DNA of 64,000 bases from Adiantum capillus-veneris (Eukaryota > Streptophyta > Polypodiopsida > Polypodiales > Pteridaceae). Under the pieces are notes generated by a model. It saw only the letters and a list, made by a program, of their open reading frames with translations. It was not told where the DNA came from and did no database searches. The stretch lies in the NCBI GenBank assembly GCA_014529385.2, contig CM043968.1:128625018-128689017 (forward strand), written 5' to 3'. Below, piece by piece: positions 1 to 10,118 of the stretch (positions are counted from its first letter, which is position 1; the number at the start of each line of letters is the position of its first letter). The position numbers and the translations under genes are program-made.

Positions 1-313
1 GGGAGACGGAATCCCCACGGGTACTTCCGAGACTGCCTACTCTGGGATGGTGCAAGAATAGGTATTGGTGCAGGAATCTCTGCAATTTCCGGCTCTGGAG
101 AATCCAGAATGAGCATGATGTCGGGTTTCGACGAATCGGAGATGATGATAATCTCGCGGGGAGGAAGAGGTTCTCGTGCAGGAGTCAATAAAGACAAAGG
201 AGGATTCTCTAGAAGGATTTCTTCCGACAGATCGTCTACATACGCGCAAGAATGCAAGCGCTGGAGTTTTCCTCTGCAATGCGGGCTCGTACAGCGGGTT
301 GCGTTGCTTTCAT
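1..313 (-). CDS. Unidentified open reading frame, partial at window edge
   Basis: On the minus strand an ATG at 311-313 opens a frame of 104 codons that runs off the left edge without a stop. The peptide starts MKATQPAVRARIAEENSS, then has a stretch rich in Pro, Glu, Ile and Ser with the motif REIIIISDSS and a PEPEIAEIPAPIPIL-like repeat. The length and biased, non-random composition suggest real or once-real coding sequence. I do not recognise the family. It lies on the same strand as SEC63, inside what I infer to be the next SEC63 intron, so a transposable-element origin is more likely than a host gene. The sequence just upstream (314-420) is AT-rich with a small inverted repeat. Confidence 0.4.
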
Positions 314-353
314 TTGAGTTGCATAAATTATCTTAGTTATGTTTTTTTTTTCA

Positions 354-410
354 ATAAGTCACCCCCTTTTGGCCGATCACCCCAAATTTGGGGCGGGCTG
401 GTCACTTATA
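354..410. repeat. Short inverted repeat with palindromic core
   Basis: A 14-bp perfect palindrome (CCCCAAATTTGGGG, 380-393) sits between imperfect arms ATAAGT and ACTTAT. It lies just upstream of the unidentified ORF on the minus strand. A hairpin of similar style (GGGGGCC with GGGCCCCC) sits in the Copia-1 LTR at 1,496-1,520, so this may be LTR debris. From 421 to 805 I see no gene. Confidence 0.35.
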
Positions 411-805
411 ATAGGTAATTATAAGGCTTATAATAAAAAGGTCAACCTACGTAAACTGAAAACTCAGCGACGTATAACTCAGCCAACGAAAGGTTGCAGA
501 TTTCAGCAAGCGTAAAAAAAAAAAACCAAGCGCTGCCTACTTGCTGACGTTTGGGGTGGAAATGGTGCTGCCGCTTGGGAAGAGGTGTGGCGTAGGGGCA
601 TCACTCTACAAGTACTTACTATGCACACGAGCCTCCGGGTACACGCAGTGCGCAACTCTCCAGGTACGCCACACACATGCTCCGGGTACGCCATACACTC
701 ACACACATTGTTGTCTGCCCTTTTTTAGTTTTCTTAGATCATGGTTTATAATTATACTTCGTTTTTCTCTAGCGCACAGCAACGTAGGGCCTGCTGACAA
801 CATGT

Positions 806-884
806 AGTGCGGGGGCAGGGTTCGAACCTGCAGTCTTCAGGTCATGAGCCTGACGAGTACCGATGGTAGGCTAGGTGGTCCCTA
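806..884 (-). pseudogene. tRNA-Met(CAU)-like sequence, degenerate 5' half
   Basis: Read on the minus strand there is a 5-bp anticodon stem (TCAGG with CCTGA) around a loop CTCATGA with anticodon CAT, then a perfect T arm (GCAGG, loop TTCGAAC, CCTGC) and a C-rich 3' acceptor half. The internal B box GGTTCGAACCC is intact. The 5' acceptor strand does not pair with the 3' half and the D arm is poor, so a working tRNA is unlikely. From memory the 3' half resembles plant organellar initiator tRNA-fMet. It could be a transferred organellar fragment, a nuclear tRNA pseudogene or the head of a SINE. Confidence 0.5.
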
Positions 885-1213
885 TGCTGGTGGGCAACCA
901 ACCCCCTGGCCCACGCTTAAAGCATTTATGCTTGCTGATACCACATCCTAAAGCGCTACAAACTTAAGCCAGCATGCACTGTTATGACCAAAGGCGTTGA
1001 ACCTTCCAATAACATATGACTTTTAAAACAAACCTAGCTAATATGATGTTCATAGAATTAATTAGAACAGGTGAGAGTTACCTCATACACGTAGGCAATC
1101 GGGCACCATCTTTCCTCTGCTGCCATACAACTCACGAGGTGAGGGTTGCAGGAAGCGTAGGCAATGACGAAGTTAGGTAGACGCCAAGTCCAAAGGCCCG
1201 GGAAAAAAGTTTT

Positions 1214-1225
1214 CTCTGATACCAT
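1214..1225 (-). promoter_or_regulatory. Primer-binding-site remnant of an older Copia element
   Basis: On the minus strand TGGTATCAGAG follows directly the end of an LTR at 1,226. This is the usual initiator-tRNA-Met primer site of plant Copia elements. It identifies 1,226 as the inner boundary of an older 5' LTR. On the minus strand past it (1,213 down to 885) is leader-like sequence with no clear gag, apart from a short ATG-led reading near 1,126. Confidence 0.6.
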
Positions 1226-1289
1226 TGTGAGGATTCTAGTTGCTAATCCTTCATTAATTACTTAAACTCATGATTAAGACTTAAGAAAC
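1226..1289 (-). mobile_element. Older Copia 5' LTR, inner part (split by Copia-1)
   Basis: This is the inner piece of an LTR whose outer part continues at 6,611. Copia-1 and its GAAAC target duplication lie between the two pieces. The boundary is set by the primer site at 1,214-1,225. The outer piece carries the TATA box (about 6,681-6,697) and a tandem repeat. The internal region of this older element is not recognisable as protein coding in the window. Confidence 0.55.
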
Positions 1290-1386
1290 TGTGGGGGAGC
1301 AGGAGAGAGAGCCCACTTGCTGTCCTATGCAATGAGAGTGAAGGAGAAGAGAAGAGAGGCGCTGAAGAAGCTCACGCAGAGAAAAC

Positions 1387-1421
<35 letters not shown>

Positions 1422-1585
1422 CGTTGAATTTTTTTGGGAAAAAGCCACGCTATTTCATTTGGGTTTCACCTTTGAGTATATGAGTAAGTGACTAGGGGGC
1501 CATTCACACTTGGGCCCCCTCACTTATAAGTCTTTTTAACTTATAAGTTATAAGTACAAGGCACTTAGGCTTTTATTCCCTAACA
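1290..1585 (-). repeat. Copia-1 3' LTR
   Basis: 296 bp. It contains a (GA)n tract at about 1,388-1,418, a hairpin-forming GGGGGCC/GGGCCCCC pair near 1,496-1,520 and repeated TTATAAGT words. It matches the 5' LTR except for two substitutions and a 10-bp longer (GA)n tract. Confidence 0.93.
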
Positions 1586-1664
1586 ACCTCCCACCTAAAG
1601 GCAATGTACCTTGGGAGATCAAAGAATCAGCTAACTATGATACAACAGCTGATCATGCACTTAC

Positions 1665-4600
1665 TCATCCAACACCCATCATCTGACGGCAATATGCAAA
1701 CCGCTCTGCTGGAAGACTCTTGGTCAAAAGATCTGCAGGGTTGTCATATGTGTGCACCTTGACAAGTGTAATGCTCTTGTCATCAAGCACACTTCTGATA
1801 AAATGATACTTCACCTCTATGTGCTTTGTCTTGGCATGAAAAACAGGATTCCTTGCAAGCATAATAGCACTCTGACTATCACAGTGTAGCACAGGAACCG
1901 GTGACTTAATGCCAAGCTCTTCTACCAAACGCATGAGCCACAAAGCTTCTTTGCATGCCTCAGTGGCAGCCACATACTCAGCCTCAGTGGTAGACAAAGC
2001 AACACATTTTTGCAGTCTGGAAATCCAAGAAACTGCACCTCCTGTGAAAGTAAACACATATCCAAAGGTAGACTTCCTGCAATCAGGATGTCCAGCAAAA
2101 TCTGCATCTGTAAAGCCATGCACAGATGTCTCACTCTTCCCAAAACAAATGCACAAGTCTTTAGTGCCTTTCAAGTATCTCAAGATACACTTCACTGCTT
2201 CCCAATGCTTTTTGCCAGGATTGCTCATGTACCTGCTTACTACTCCCACCGCAAATGCAATGTCCGGACGTGTAGCAACCATAGCATAAATCAAACTGCC
2301 AACGACTGATGCATAAGGAATCTTGGCCATTTCAGCCCGCATATCATCTGTGTTTGGGCAGTCATGTGCAGTCAGTTGTACATATGGAGGCAGCGGAGTA
2401 CCAAGTGCCTTTCCCCCATCCATATGAAAACGATGTAGCACCTTATTAACATAATCTCGTTGAGATAGATACAGACGCCGGTTAGGTCTATCTCGAGAGA
2501 TACGCATGCCCAAAATATGATTAGCATCACCAAGATCCTTCATGTCAAAGCGATTCTTTAAGATTTGTTGTAATGCATCCAACTCCGTGACATTGTTACC
2601 CGCAATAAGCATGTCATCAACATACAAAATCAGCAATAGAAGAGATCCATCACTTGCCGTTTTTATATACAAACAGTGATCAGAATTACTTCTTTTGTAT
2701 CCTTGAGACCTCATGAATGTATCAAACTTGTGATACCATGCACGGGGAGACTGTTTCAAACCATACAAGCTCTTCAAGAGTCTACATACTTTCTTCTCTT
2801 GCCCCTTTGACACAAAACCTTCTAGCTGCATCATATAGATCATCTCAAGCAAATCGCCATGCAAAAACGCTGTTTTGACATCCATTTGCTTTAACTCCAT
2901 ATCTTCAGAAGCAACCAGGCCTAAAACAAGACGTAATGTGGCAAGCTTTACAACAGGAGAAAAAATCTCATCAAAATCCACACCATGCTTTTGCTTGTAC
3001 CCTTTAGCAACCAAACGTGCCTTGTACTTAGAAGAAGCATCAGATGTGACCTTGGTCTTGTAAACCCATTTACATGGCAGAGCCTTATGCCCTTTAGGCA
3101 AATCAACCAAGTCCCATGTATGGTTTTTCTCCAAAGACTGCATTTCCGAAACCATTGCTTTGAACCATTTCTTACTGTCTTCCCGTTGCATAGCCTCTTT
3201 ATAGCAAGATGGCTCACCACAATCAGTAAGCATGACATAGTCCAAAGACGGTTCATATCTATCGGGGGGCCTTGTCACCCGAGTAGACCTACGCACCCAA
3301 TGATCCATAACAGGTGGATTTTCAGCCTGTAAACCATCAAAAACAGCAGGCTGTTCAGCCGGTTGCATCGCAACAACGGGCGGTCTAGGAGCATCAACCT
3401 GTTCCTCTACCTGTGGTGCATCAATGGCAACTTGTTGGGGCTGATTTTCAGCAGCTAATGGCTGATTTTCAGCACCATTTTCAGCATGTAAAGGCTGCTG
3501 AACATTGGGCCTTCTTGGCTGTCCATATGTAACATCTTCACGAAAAACAACCCGGCGCACTTCCTCGACCTTTGTGGGCTGTTTGTGCATGCAATTCTCA
3601 TTGAAGATGACATCATTGCTGCGTATGATTTTCCGTAATGCGGGATCCCATAATCTATACCCCATTTCACCATCCTCACCATATCCTAGAAAAATGCATT
3701 TATGAGACTTTGGTTCTAGTTTGGTGCGCAGTTCACTCCGGATGTGAACATAGGCCTCACAACCAAAGACTCTTAAATGTGCATATGAGGGTGGCTTGCC
3801 AGACCACACCTCCTCAGGCACCTTTCCACCCAAAGCCTTGCTAGGTGAGCGATTAATCAAGTGAATAGCTGTTTGCACAGCTTCCGCCCAAAAACCATGA
3901 GGTAATGCAGCATGTGACAGCATACTCCGAACTTTCTCTTGGATAGTCCGGTTCAATCTCTCTGCAACTCCATTCTGAGAGGGATTAAAAGGAGCCGTGA
4001 GCTCTCTTTTAATACCTTTAGTAGCACAAAAGTCAATAAATGCTTTTGATACATACTCCCCCCCATTGTCTGAGCGCAAAGACCTAAGCTTCTTGTCAGT
4101 TTGATTCTCAACAAACGCAAGAAACTTCTTGAAAGTATCCAAAACATCGCTTTTAGCACGTATTGGATACACCCACACCTTACGTGTAGCATCATCGATA
4201 AACGAGACAAAATATTTCTTTCCCCCTAAAGACAACTGTGGCATTTCACATACATCGGAATGCACTAAGTCTAACCTGTCAGACTTCAAAGAAAGTGACC
4301 TTTTGTGCGGTGTTTGACTGTGCTTTCCGTAAATACAGTGCTCACAATGAGAAAAATCAGCATACCTCAAACACGGCAAATAACCACAACGAGACAGAGT
4401 TTCCATTCCTCTTTTACTCATGTGTCCCAACCGGCCATGCCACAAAGAAACACTTGGCTGCTCGGTTACGGCGACAACATGGTCACGTACACTAGATACA
4501 TGCAAAGGATACAAAGTGTCCGATTTACAACCCTTGGCTACAATCCGGGCCCCTTTACAAATTTTCCACTTACTATCACCAAAAGTGGTGTGATAGCCTG

Positions 4601-5779
4601 CATCATCTAGCTGCTCTGTACTAATCAAACTCTTCTTGAGTTGTGGCACATGACGCACTTTGTGCAAAACAAAAGTCATACCATCAGCAAAAGAAAACTG
4701 GACACTGCCAATACCTGCAATGTCACATGCATAGTTATCTCCCAAATAAACAGTGCCCTGCACCTCACCTGAGTACTGTGTAAACCAATCCCTATGAGGT
4801 GTTACATGAAAGGAGGCACCTGAATCAAGAATCCAAGTATGCATGTCCACATCAGAACCCATAGCAAGGGTATGTGCATCCACAGAAGAGGCATTGAGTA
4901 CGTCAGTGCTGCTGTCACTGTCACAACTACTAGCAACATTGATTTCCTCAATCAACACAGTGCTCTTCTTGGCATTTCCCTTGTCCTTTGCATCAGTTTC
5001 AGCACCCTTGTTCTTCTCTTTCTTCCACTCATAGCATTCCCGTTTATAATGCCCTTTCTTTCCACAATGATGACACACAACATCTTTCCTACGAGATTTG
5101 CTGCGTGCCCTGTCCTTACTGTCAGATTTCTCCCTCTGTTGAGACCTGCCTCTCAAGTGCAATGCATTAGAAGACCCGCCTGTGGTGTTCTTCCTGTTCA
5201 TCTCTTCCATCAAGAGAGAACTCTCTACATCTGCATACTTAAGTGACGCACTTGAGTTACTAAGAGCTGTCCGGAATACATCCCAACTCTCGGGCAATGT
5301 GCATAGCAGAAAAGTAGCTTTGAACTCCTCATCAATCGTGAATTTCAGCTCTGTCAGTTGGCTGAAAATAGAATTGAATTCATTGAGGTACACTGACATG
5401 TGCGTACCCTCCTTCATGCGGAAATCCATAAGCTTCTTAAGCCAATACACTTTACTGGCAGCACTCTGCTGTGCATACAACTCGTCTAAACGCTTCCACA
5501 TGCCCCATGCTGTCTGCTCATTCTCTACATTGAAGAGTAAATTGTCAGACACCGAAGCATGATCGTAGAGCGAGCCAACTCGTCCACTTCTTCCCATTCT
5601 TCAACCTCCATATCAACCGGTTTCACACCCTGTAACTTAATAGGTTTCGCATGTTTCTTCTGCAACATCACATTATAACATTGCTTCTTCCATATAGCAA
5701 AGTTATGGGCACCTTCAAGCTTGCGAATGTGCAACAAATTGCCACTTTCACTGCTAGAAGCCATTCTGAGTGATTGCAA
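1665..5779 (-). CDS. Copia-1 Gag-Pol polyprotein, one frameshift
   Basis: The polyprotein encodes capsid, protease, integrase, reverse transcriptase and RNase H for retrotransposition in cytoplasmic particles. The N-terminal Gag starts near 5,779 and runs about 80 codons in one frame; the rest (1,310 codons from 5,597) is in another, so there is a one-base shift near 5,548-5,556. Numbered from that second frame: CCHC zinc knuckle C175/C178/H183/C188, protease DSG at 258-260, integrase HHCC H387/H392/C418/C421, integrase D448, D510 and E546, reverse transcriptase YVDD at 992-995, then RNase H. The protein ends at 1,665, close to the polypurine tract. All catalytic motifs look intact, so the frameshift is the only visible defect. 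A programmed shift is unlikely at this site within Gag. Confidence 0.93.
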
Positions 5780-6305
5780 ACACTGAAACCCTGTTTTGCC
5801 GACCTAAACACGCCCAAATGTGCGCAATCGGGCAAAAAACAGCTTGCTGTTACAGAAAAACAGCGAGCAAATTTCACGCGAAATCACCCCAAAACGGCGT
5901 ACATTCACTGCCAAGCCCTTACCAAAGGTTTCCACAAGGTGTATACATCATTTGCTTGTTGAAATTCCCTGTTTTAGGGCAAAAATCAGACCTGTAAACA
6001 CCTGTTTTGCTGAATTTTCAGAACCTCGTTGGTGGAAACACCTGTAAGATTGACCTGTGAGCCTTGCCCTAATGAAATTGCATCAAATTGATCCCGAAAT
6101 TGGTCAATTTCAGCAGAAATAGGCTGCTGTTCGCCAATTTTTGAAACCCTAATTTTGGGGAAACTGTCACCGGAGGTCGATTCTACACGGTGAGAGGATC
6201 CCTTCGCGACAGAGTTGATCAAAAACGGTTGAATATCCTTCCCGCAGCGAGCAAAAACAGAATTCTGATCTGTGTTGCGAAGATGGCTCTCTTGGAAACC
6301 CTAAA
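5780..6305 (-). other. Copia-1 5' leader
   Basis: Non-coding leader between primer site and Gag start. It contains several scattered copies of the word CCTGTTTTGC or its relatives. No other gene seen. Confidence 0.7.
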
Positions 6306-6317
6306 GCTCTGATACCA
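6306..6317 (-). promoter_or_regulatory. Copia-1 primer-binding site
   Basis: TGGTATCAGAGC on the minus strand, two bases inside the 5' LTR. It is complementary to the 3' end of initiator tRNA-Met, the standard Copia primer. Confidence 0.92.
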
Positions 6318-6319
6318 TG

Positions 6320-6605
6320 TGTGGGGGAGCAGGAGAGAGAGCCCACTTGCTGTCCTATGCAATGAGAGTGAAGGAGAAGAGAAGAGAGGCGCTGAAGAAG
6401 CTCACGCAGAGAAAACGTGAGAGAGAGAGAGAGAGAGAGCTCGTTGAATTTTTTTGGGAAAAAGCCACGCTATTTCATTTGGGCTTCACCTTTGAGTATA
6501 TGAGTAAGTGACTAGGGGGCCATTCACACTTGGGCCCCCTCACTTATAAGTCTTTTTAACTTATAAGTTATAAGTACAAGGCACTTAGGCCTTTATTCCC
6601 TAACA
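6320..6605 (-). repeat. Copia-1 5' LTR
   Basis: 286 bp, the promoter-bearing copy of the LTR on the minus strand. The right edge abuts the second copy of the duplication GAAAC. Confidence 0.93.
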
Positions 6606-6610
6606 GAAAC

Positions 6611-6960
6611 TTGAACTGTACTCGGAAACAAGACTCAGAAGACTCTGTGTTGAATGCTTGAAAACTCAGTACAATAGGCTCCTTATATAGGAGACGAAGA
6701 GACACAAATGAAAAGACGCGTCTCATGGTGAAGAGACTCGACTTTAGACGTAAAGACACATCCTTTCGGCGAAGAGCTGCAACCATTGGGCAAAGAGTCG
6801 CACCCGTAGAGCGAAGAGGTGTGACCAGTCATCGAAGGAGTGTTGCTTTTGGCGAAGAGGCACGTCTTTGGGGCGAAGGGTCGCAACCATCCATGCGTAG
6901 GGGTTCTCCTTGGCATGGCACTTTGCGTATCTGCAACTAGGAGTAGATGTAATACTGCAA
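6611..6960 (-). mobile_element. Older Copia 5' LTR, outer part with TATA box and tandem repeats
   Basis: This continues the LTR interrupted by Copia-1. On the minus strand a TATA box (TATATAAGG) lies at about 6,681-6,697. Upstream of it, in the U3 region, is a degenerate tandem array of about 20-bp units of the form GAAGAG-N-CG (about 6,697-6,900). The outer end cannot be fixed exactly; a CA end near 6,960 is plausible. Confidence 0.5.
6697..6900. repeat. Degenerate minisatellite in an LTR U3 region
   Basis: About nine units of roughly 20 bp on the plus strand, each starting GAAGAG, AAAGAG or GAAGGG, followed by a variable CG- and AC-containing part and often ending GGC. Repeats placed upstream of a TATA box in LTRs often act as enhancers; here that is inference. 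Confidence 0.65.
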
Positions 6961-6974
6961 CATAGTCACAATTG

Positions 6975-7115
6975 TGACAGCTAGATCTCAGGAAGTCATT
7001 TGTGGTCCAGTGTGACGCCTGTGGCAATAGTATTGGTGCAGTACTAATACAAATGGTCGAGTAGTAGCCTATGGAAGCAGAATCTTGCAAGGGCCAGAAA
7101 AGACTATACAAAATC
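6975..7115 (+). pseudogene. Gypsy RNase H fragment
   Basis: Plus-strand translation gives [19 protein letters not shown], nearly identical to the RNase H start of Gypsy-B (the Asp of CDACG is catalytic). It then breaks into stops after about 30 codons. It is a short, old insertion or recombination scrap next to the Copia LTR. Confidence 0.75.
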
Positions 7116-7124
7116 AAACATAAG

Positions 7125-8367
7125 CCACAAACTAGTTCAGTAGACACTGACTCTAAATATTGACGCACTAGACGACACAAATCAGGCAGTTGCACAAAGA
7201 AGACAATCACTAAACTTTCACATCACATTCAAATCATATCACATAAAAATCCATCCACATCTAGGACCATGATTCCTCGCAACGTATTTAGCAATCGCAT
7301 CTAGATCCACATCGGACCTCACAAATGTCAGATTAACTAATTCTTATTGCGATCATGTCCATAGAGTCTCAAGACCGAAATGCTGCACTCATTTCGTCTT
7401 TCAAACCTGCACTCAAACAAAATCACATGAGTGAGCACAAAAATCAAATTCATTTCCGAGAATTCCAATTTCAAAGTCCATTCACACACTGAGTTCATAT
7501 TGTACACAATGTTTCAATCATTCAATCTAGTCAATCTCATCCGTTCAGAAGTCTTGATGCACTTAGATTCTTGTGTTAGCCATCTCATCCCTCGGGAACT
7601 CTTGATGCGCTCACCACAGTATCCAGTCATCTCATTCATCATCAGTCATCATCATTATTCAAAATTCATGATTCTTATCTTGAATCGTGATTGGGTTCAT
7701 TCTTGAGCCGTCATTGCTCCCAATTGCTTTCATATGCAAATTCCTTACCATCTCATCCTCGATTTCACCTGCAAAACATGTAAAATTTCAAGGAGATGGC
7801 TCACCTCAATGCAAGAGATAGAATGTCCAGCTCCATGCTTCCCAATGCTTACAAATGCAAGTTCCTCGCTCCTATTACATGTTATCTTTACACAAATAAC
7901 AAGATCTTCCAAAAACATTAATTTCACACATGCTGAAATTTTTCTGCAGAAACCCTAATTTTCCAAAGTTGAAAATCCATTCATGTCAATGCGTAGAGCT
8001 TGTTGAGAGAATCAACTTTGCCTTCTGTCGCATATTCAGATTCTCAACCATCGAAGAGATTTTTAAAAGTCTCTACAACGCAGAAAAGCGTCAAAAAGCA
8101 TGTTCTTAGAGCTTTTTAGGGGAAAAACGAAATCTTGTTTCTCTTGCGAGTGATCTTGAATCCTTATGGCTTATGCCTTGTAAGACAGAGCGATGAAGAC
8201 GGGAGCGCGCCCGATGCGCGATGGAGAAAGTGTGAGAGTGGCTAATAAGTCGGGGATCGAGACACGAAGATTCTTTAATAAAAATTTATGTGAAATCCCT
8301 TAGCGTCGTCTTGCTCTGTCTGCTCTTTGGGAGGACCAGTGCACTTTCAGAAAAGCACAAGCCTGAA
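7125..8367 (-). mobile_element. Gypsy-A family relic: 3' non-coding part joined to 5' leader
   Basis: 7,125-7,480 is the reverse complement of the region between polyprotein and 3' LTR of the Gypsy-A family; it matches 18,890-19,290, and the reverse complement of 9,790-10,060. 7,481-8,367 reads on the minus strand as the leader that follows the primer site at 8,368-8,379. No gag, pol or other gene is recognisable. The coding region has therefore been lost or was never present (a large non-autonomous derivative is possible). Confidence 0.55.
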
Positions 8368-8379
8368 GCTCTGATACCA
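8368..8379 (-). promoter_or_regulatory. Primer-binding site of Gypsy-A family relic
   Basis: TGGTATCAGAGC on the minus strand, one base inside the LTR that starts at 8,381. It shows that this chromodomain Gypsy family uses the initiator tRNA-Met primer. Confidence 0.8.
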
Positions 8380-8380
8380 T

Positions 8381-8716
8381 TGTAACAAACTTGGACACCC
8401 CAAGTCGAAAATCTGGCACGACACATGAGAGAAACACTTCACAAACTTTATCACAAAGTAAAAATAGTCGGCACGGCCCGGCGTAGTTCCATGCCCAGAG
8501 GTATTGGCCCCAAAATCTGGCGTCCCTTTCGGTATTTATTTTTATATTAATGTTTTGAGCAAAGTACAAAGACCGAGGGCCCTCTCTGCTCAACTGCTAG
8601 TCAGCAAGTCTCCGTACAGAAGGCCCTCTCGATACAAATTTAAAGGGCCCAAGGGCTCTCAAAATCATTACGTCCAAAAAGCTTCAAACTCAAAAGCTAT
8701 TGGCCCAAAAAGCAGA
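8381..8716 (-). repeat. Gypsy-A family LTR, truncated
   Basis: The element-strand end GTTTGTTACA is intact at 8,381. The conserved LTR core (AAATACCGAAAGGG) lies at 8,504-8,549. The outer part of the LTR is missing after about 8,716. It is in opposite orientation to the LTR at 10,119-10,668. Confidence 0.75.
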
Positions 8717-8997
8717 GTCTTCCAGTAAAGAGAATGAATCAAGGGAACAAGATGATAGCTCATCACAGGATTCTGGCGAATTAGAGGGTTCCGACGAACT
8801 AAGGAAACCGTATGCAAGTTCATCAAAGGATTCCAAAGAAAGAGGAATCAGATGATAGTGCGTCTTAGGGTTTCGATGATTGACTCTGACGTGCCAATGG
8901 ACATGGAAGAGAAAGACGCTACCCGGAGGTCCGGGGCACAAGGAAAGAAAAGAAAATGGGAATCAACTCGTAGATCAGAACATTCCCCAGACCCAGA
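8717..8997 (+). pseudogene. Possible captured gene fragment (acidic, Ser-rich)
   Basis: The plus strand reads, in two linked frames, as a peptide very rich in Ser, Asp and Glu (for example SSSKENESREQDDSSSQDSG), followed by DSDVPMDMEEKDA and a basic KKRKW stretch. This looks like the disordered acidic region of a nuclear protein. It does not match any Gypsy part in the window and ends where Gypsy-A polyprotein sequence begins at about 8,998. Three stop codons show that it is dead. Origin by capture into a retroelement is inference. Confidence 0.35.
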
Positions 8998-9575
8998 ATA
9001 AGATTTTTGAAGCCGACCAGTACACGAGGGACTTGGACACTGCTTTTGCCAAGGTCCGGGAGGCTTTAGCGAAATCTCAAGAAAGACATAAGAAGGCAAG
9101 CTATCGACATCGTCGCGATTTGAAATTAAAGGAAGACGATTGGGTGCTCTTACGTTTTGAGACGGCATGCCTAAGAAAACGAAAAGGAAAGGAGCGGCTT
9201 TTTCCAAAGCTTTGCATGAGGTATTATGGCCCTTTCCAGATAAAAGAAAAGATAAATGATGTCTCCTTTAGACTGAAGTTGCCCAATACTTGGAGATTTC
9301 ACAATGCTTTTCATGTGAGTCTATTGAAGCCTTGTAAAGGCGATGTGCACGATGATGGGGAGCCAGATGAGCAACCCAAAGTGGAGGAAAGCGAGGAGAT
9401 CTTCGTTTCAAAATAGAAATGGGCACATAAATATAGGAAGATTAAAGATAAAGTGATTAGGCGGTTCTTGGTTGAATTCAAGAACTATCCTGCATTGGAT
9501 GCAAGTGGATGGAGGAGGAGGACCTAGTAGATACTCCTCAGATTTTGGAACTTTACCTTGAAGCATTCGGTTTAG
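8998..9575 (+). pseudogene. Gypsy-A family polyprotein C-terminus (linker and chromodomain)
   Basis: Translation from NKIFEADQYTRDLD through RYYGPFQI and [10 protein letters not shown] matches the C-terminal part of the integrase and its linker in the 28,121-29,470 copy. A stop after IFVSK and a later shift (9,490-9,520) break the chromodomain, of which RKIKDKVIRRFLVEFKNYP is still readable. Everything N-terminal is missing. It continues into the family's 3' non-coding region and LTR. Confidence 0.85.
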
Positions 9576-10118
9576 CATAGTCTACTTTGATAGAACCCCG
9601 ATTTCAGCGTGGGTGAATCTAGTGCAGCGGGCTTGCACAAGAGGGAAGTCACTCCGCTCCTTTGTCAACGGATTACCCCGATTTTTGAATAGGGTCACTG
9701 ATGTCCCTTTGGGTTTCAGAGATACTAATAGGCTGACAGTATTCTGTTGTATGACTTGATGAACTGGAATTCCCGAAAATGAAAATGAAAATGATTGATT
9801 TGTACTTAACTTGTTTGAGTGCACGAACTGAAAGGATTAGTTAATCGGGCATCTGTGAGGTCCCCGACTGGATCTAGATGCGATTACTAAATACGTTGCC
9901 GATTAATCATGGTCTAAGATTTGGAATGAATTTGCATGTGATTTTTCATGTGATGTCAAGTGATGTCCGGTGATGTGACTGTTGATTTGTACAAGTGCTA
10001 GATGTGTTGTGTCTAGTGCGTCAGTACTAACATTCAGTGTCTACTAAGACAGTTTATGGCCTGTGTCTGTTTTGCAGGAGTAATCGAGGGCAATTACAAT
10101 TCTTTCAAGAGGGGGGTA
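9576..10118 (+). other. Gypsy-A family 3' non-coding region and polypurine tract
   Basis: Non-coding stretch between the polyprotein end and the 3' LTR, homologous (reverse complement) to 18,828-19,300 plus 28,006-28,120. It ends in the polypurine tract AAGAGGGGGG just before the LTR. No ORF is supported. Confidence 0.75.

Larger units (their letters stand above)
1290..6605 (-). mobile_element. Copia-1: complete Ty1/Copia retrotransposon
   Basis: This is a structurally complete LTR retrotransposon on the minus strand. The LTRs (1,290-1,585 and 6,320-6,605) begin TGTTAGGG and end CCCCCACA when read on the element strand. A perfect 5-bp target duplication GAAAC lies at 1,285-1,289 and 6,606-6,610. 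The primer site is at 6,306-6,317 and a polypurine tract (AGGTGGGAGG) abuts the 3' LTR near 1,587-1,598. By eye the LTRs differ by two substitutions and by the length of an internal (GA)n tract, so the insertion is recent. It sits inside an older Copia LTR. Confidence 0.93.

Noticed and set aside
2948-4317. Frames opposite or overlapping the Copia-1 polyprotein
   Set aside because: They are shadows of the real frame.
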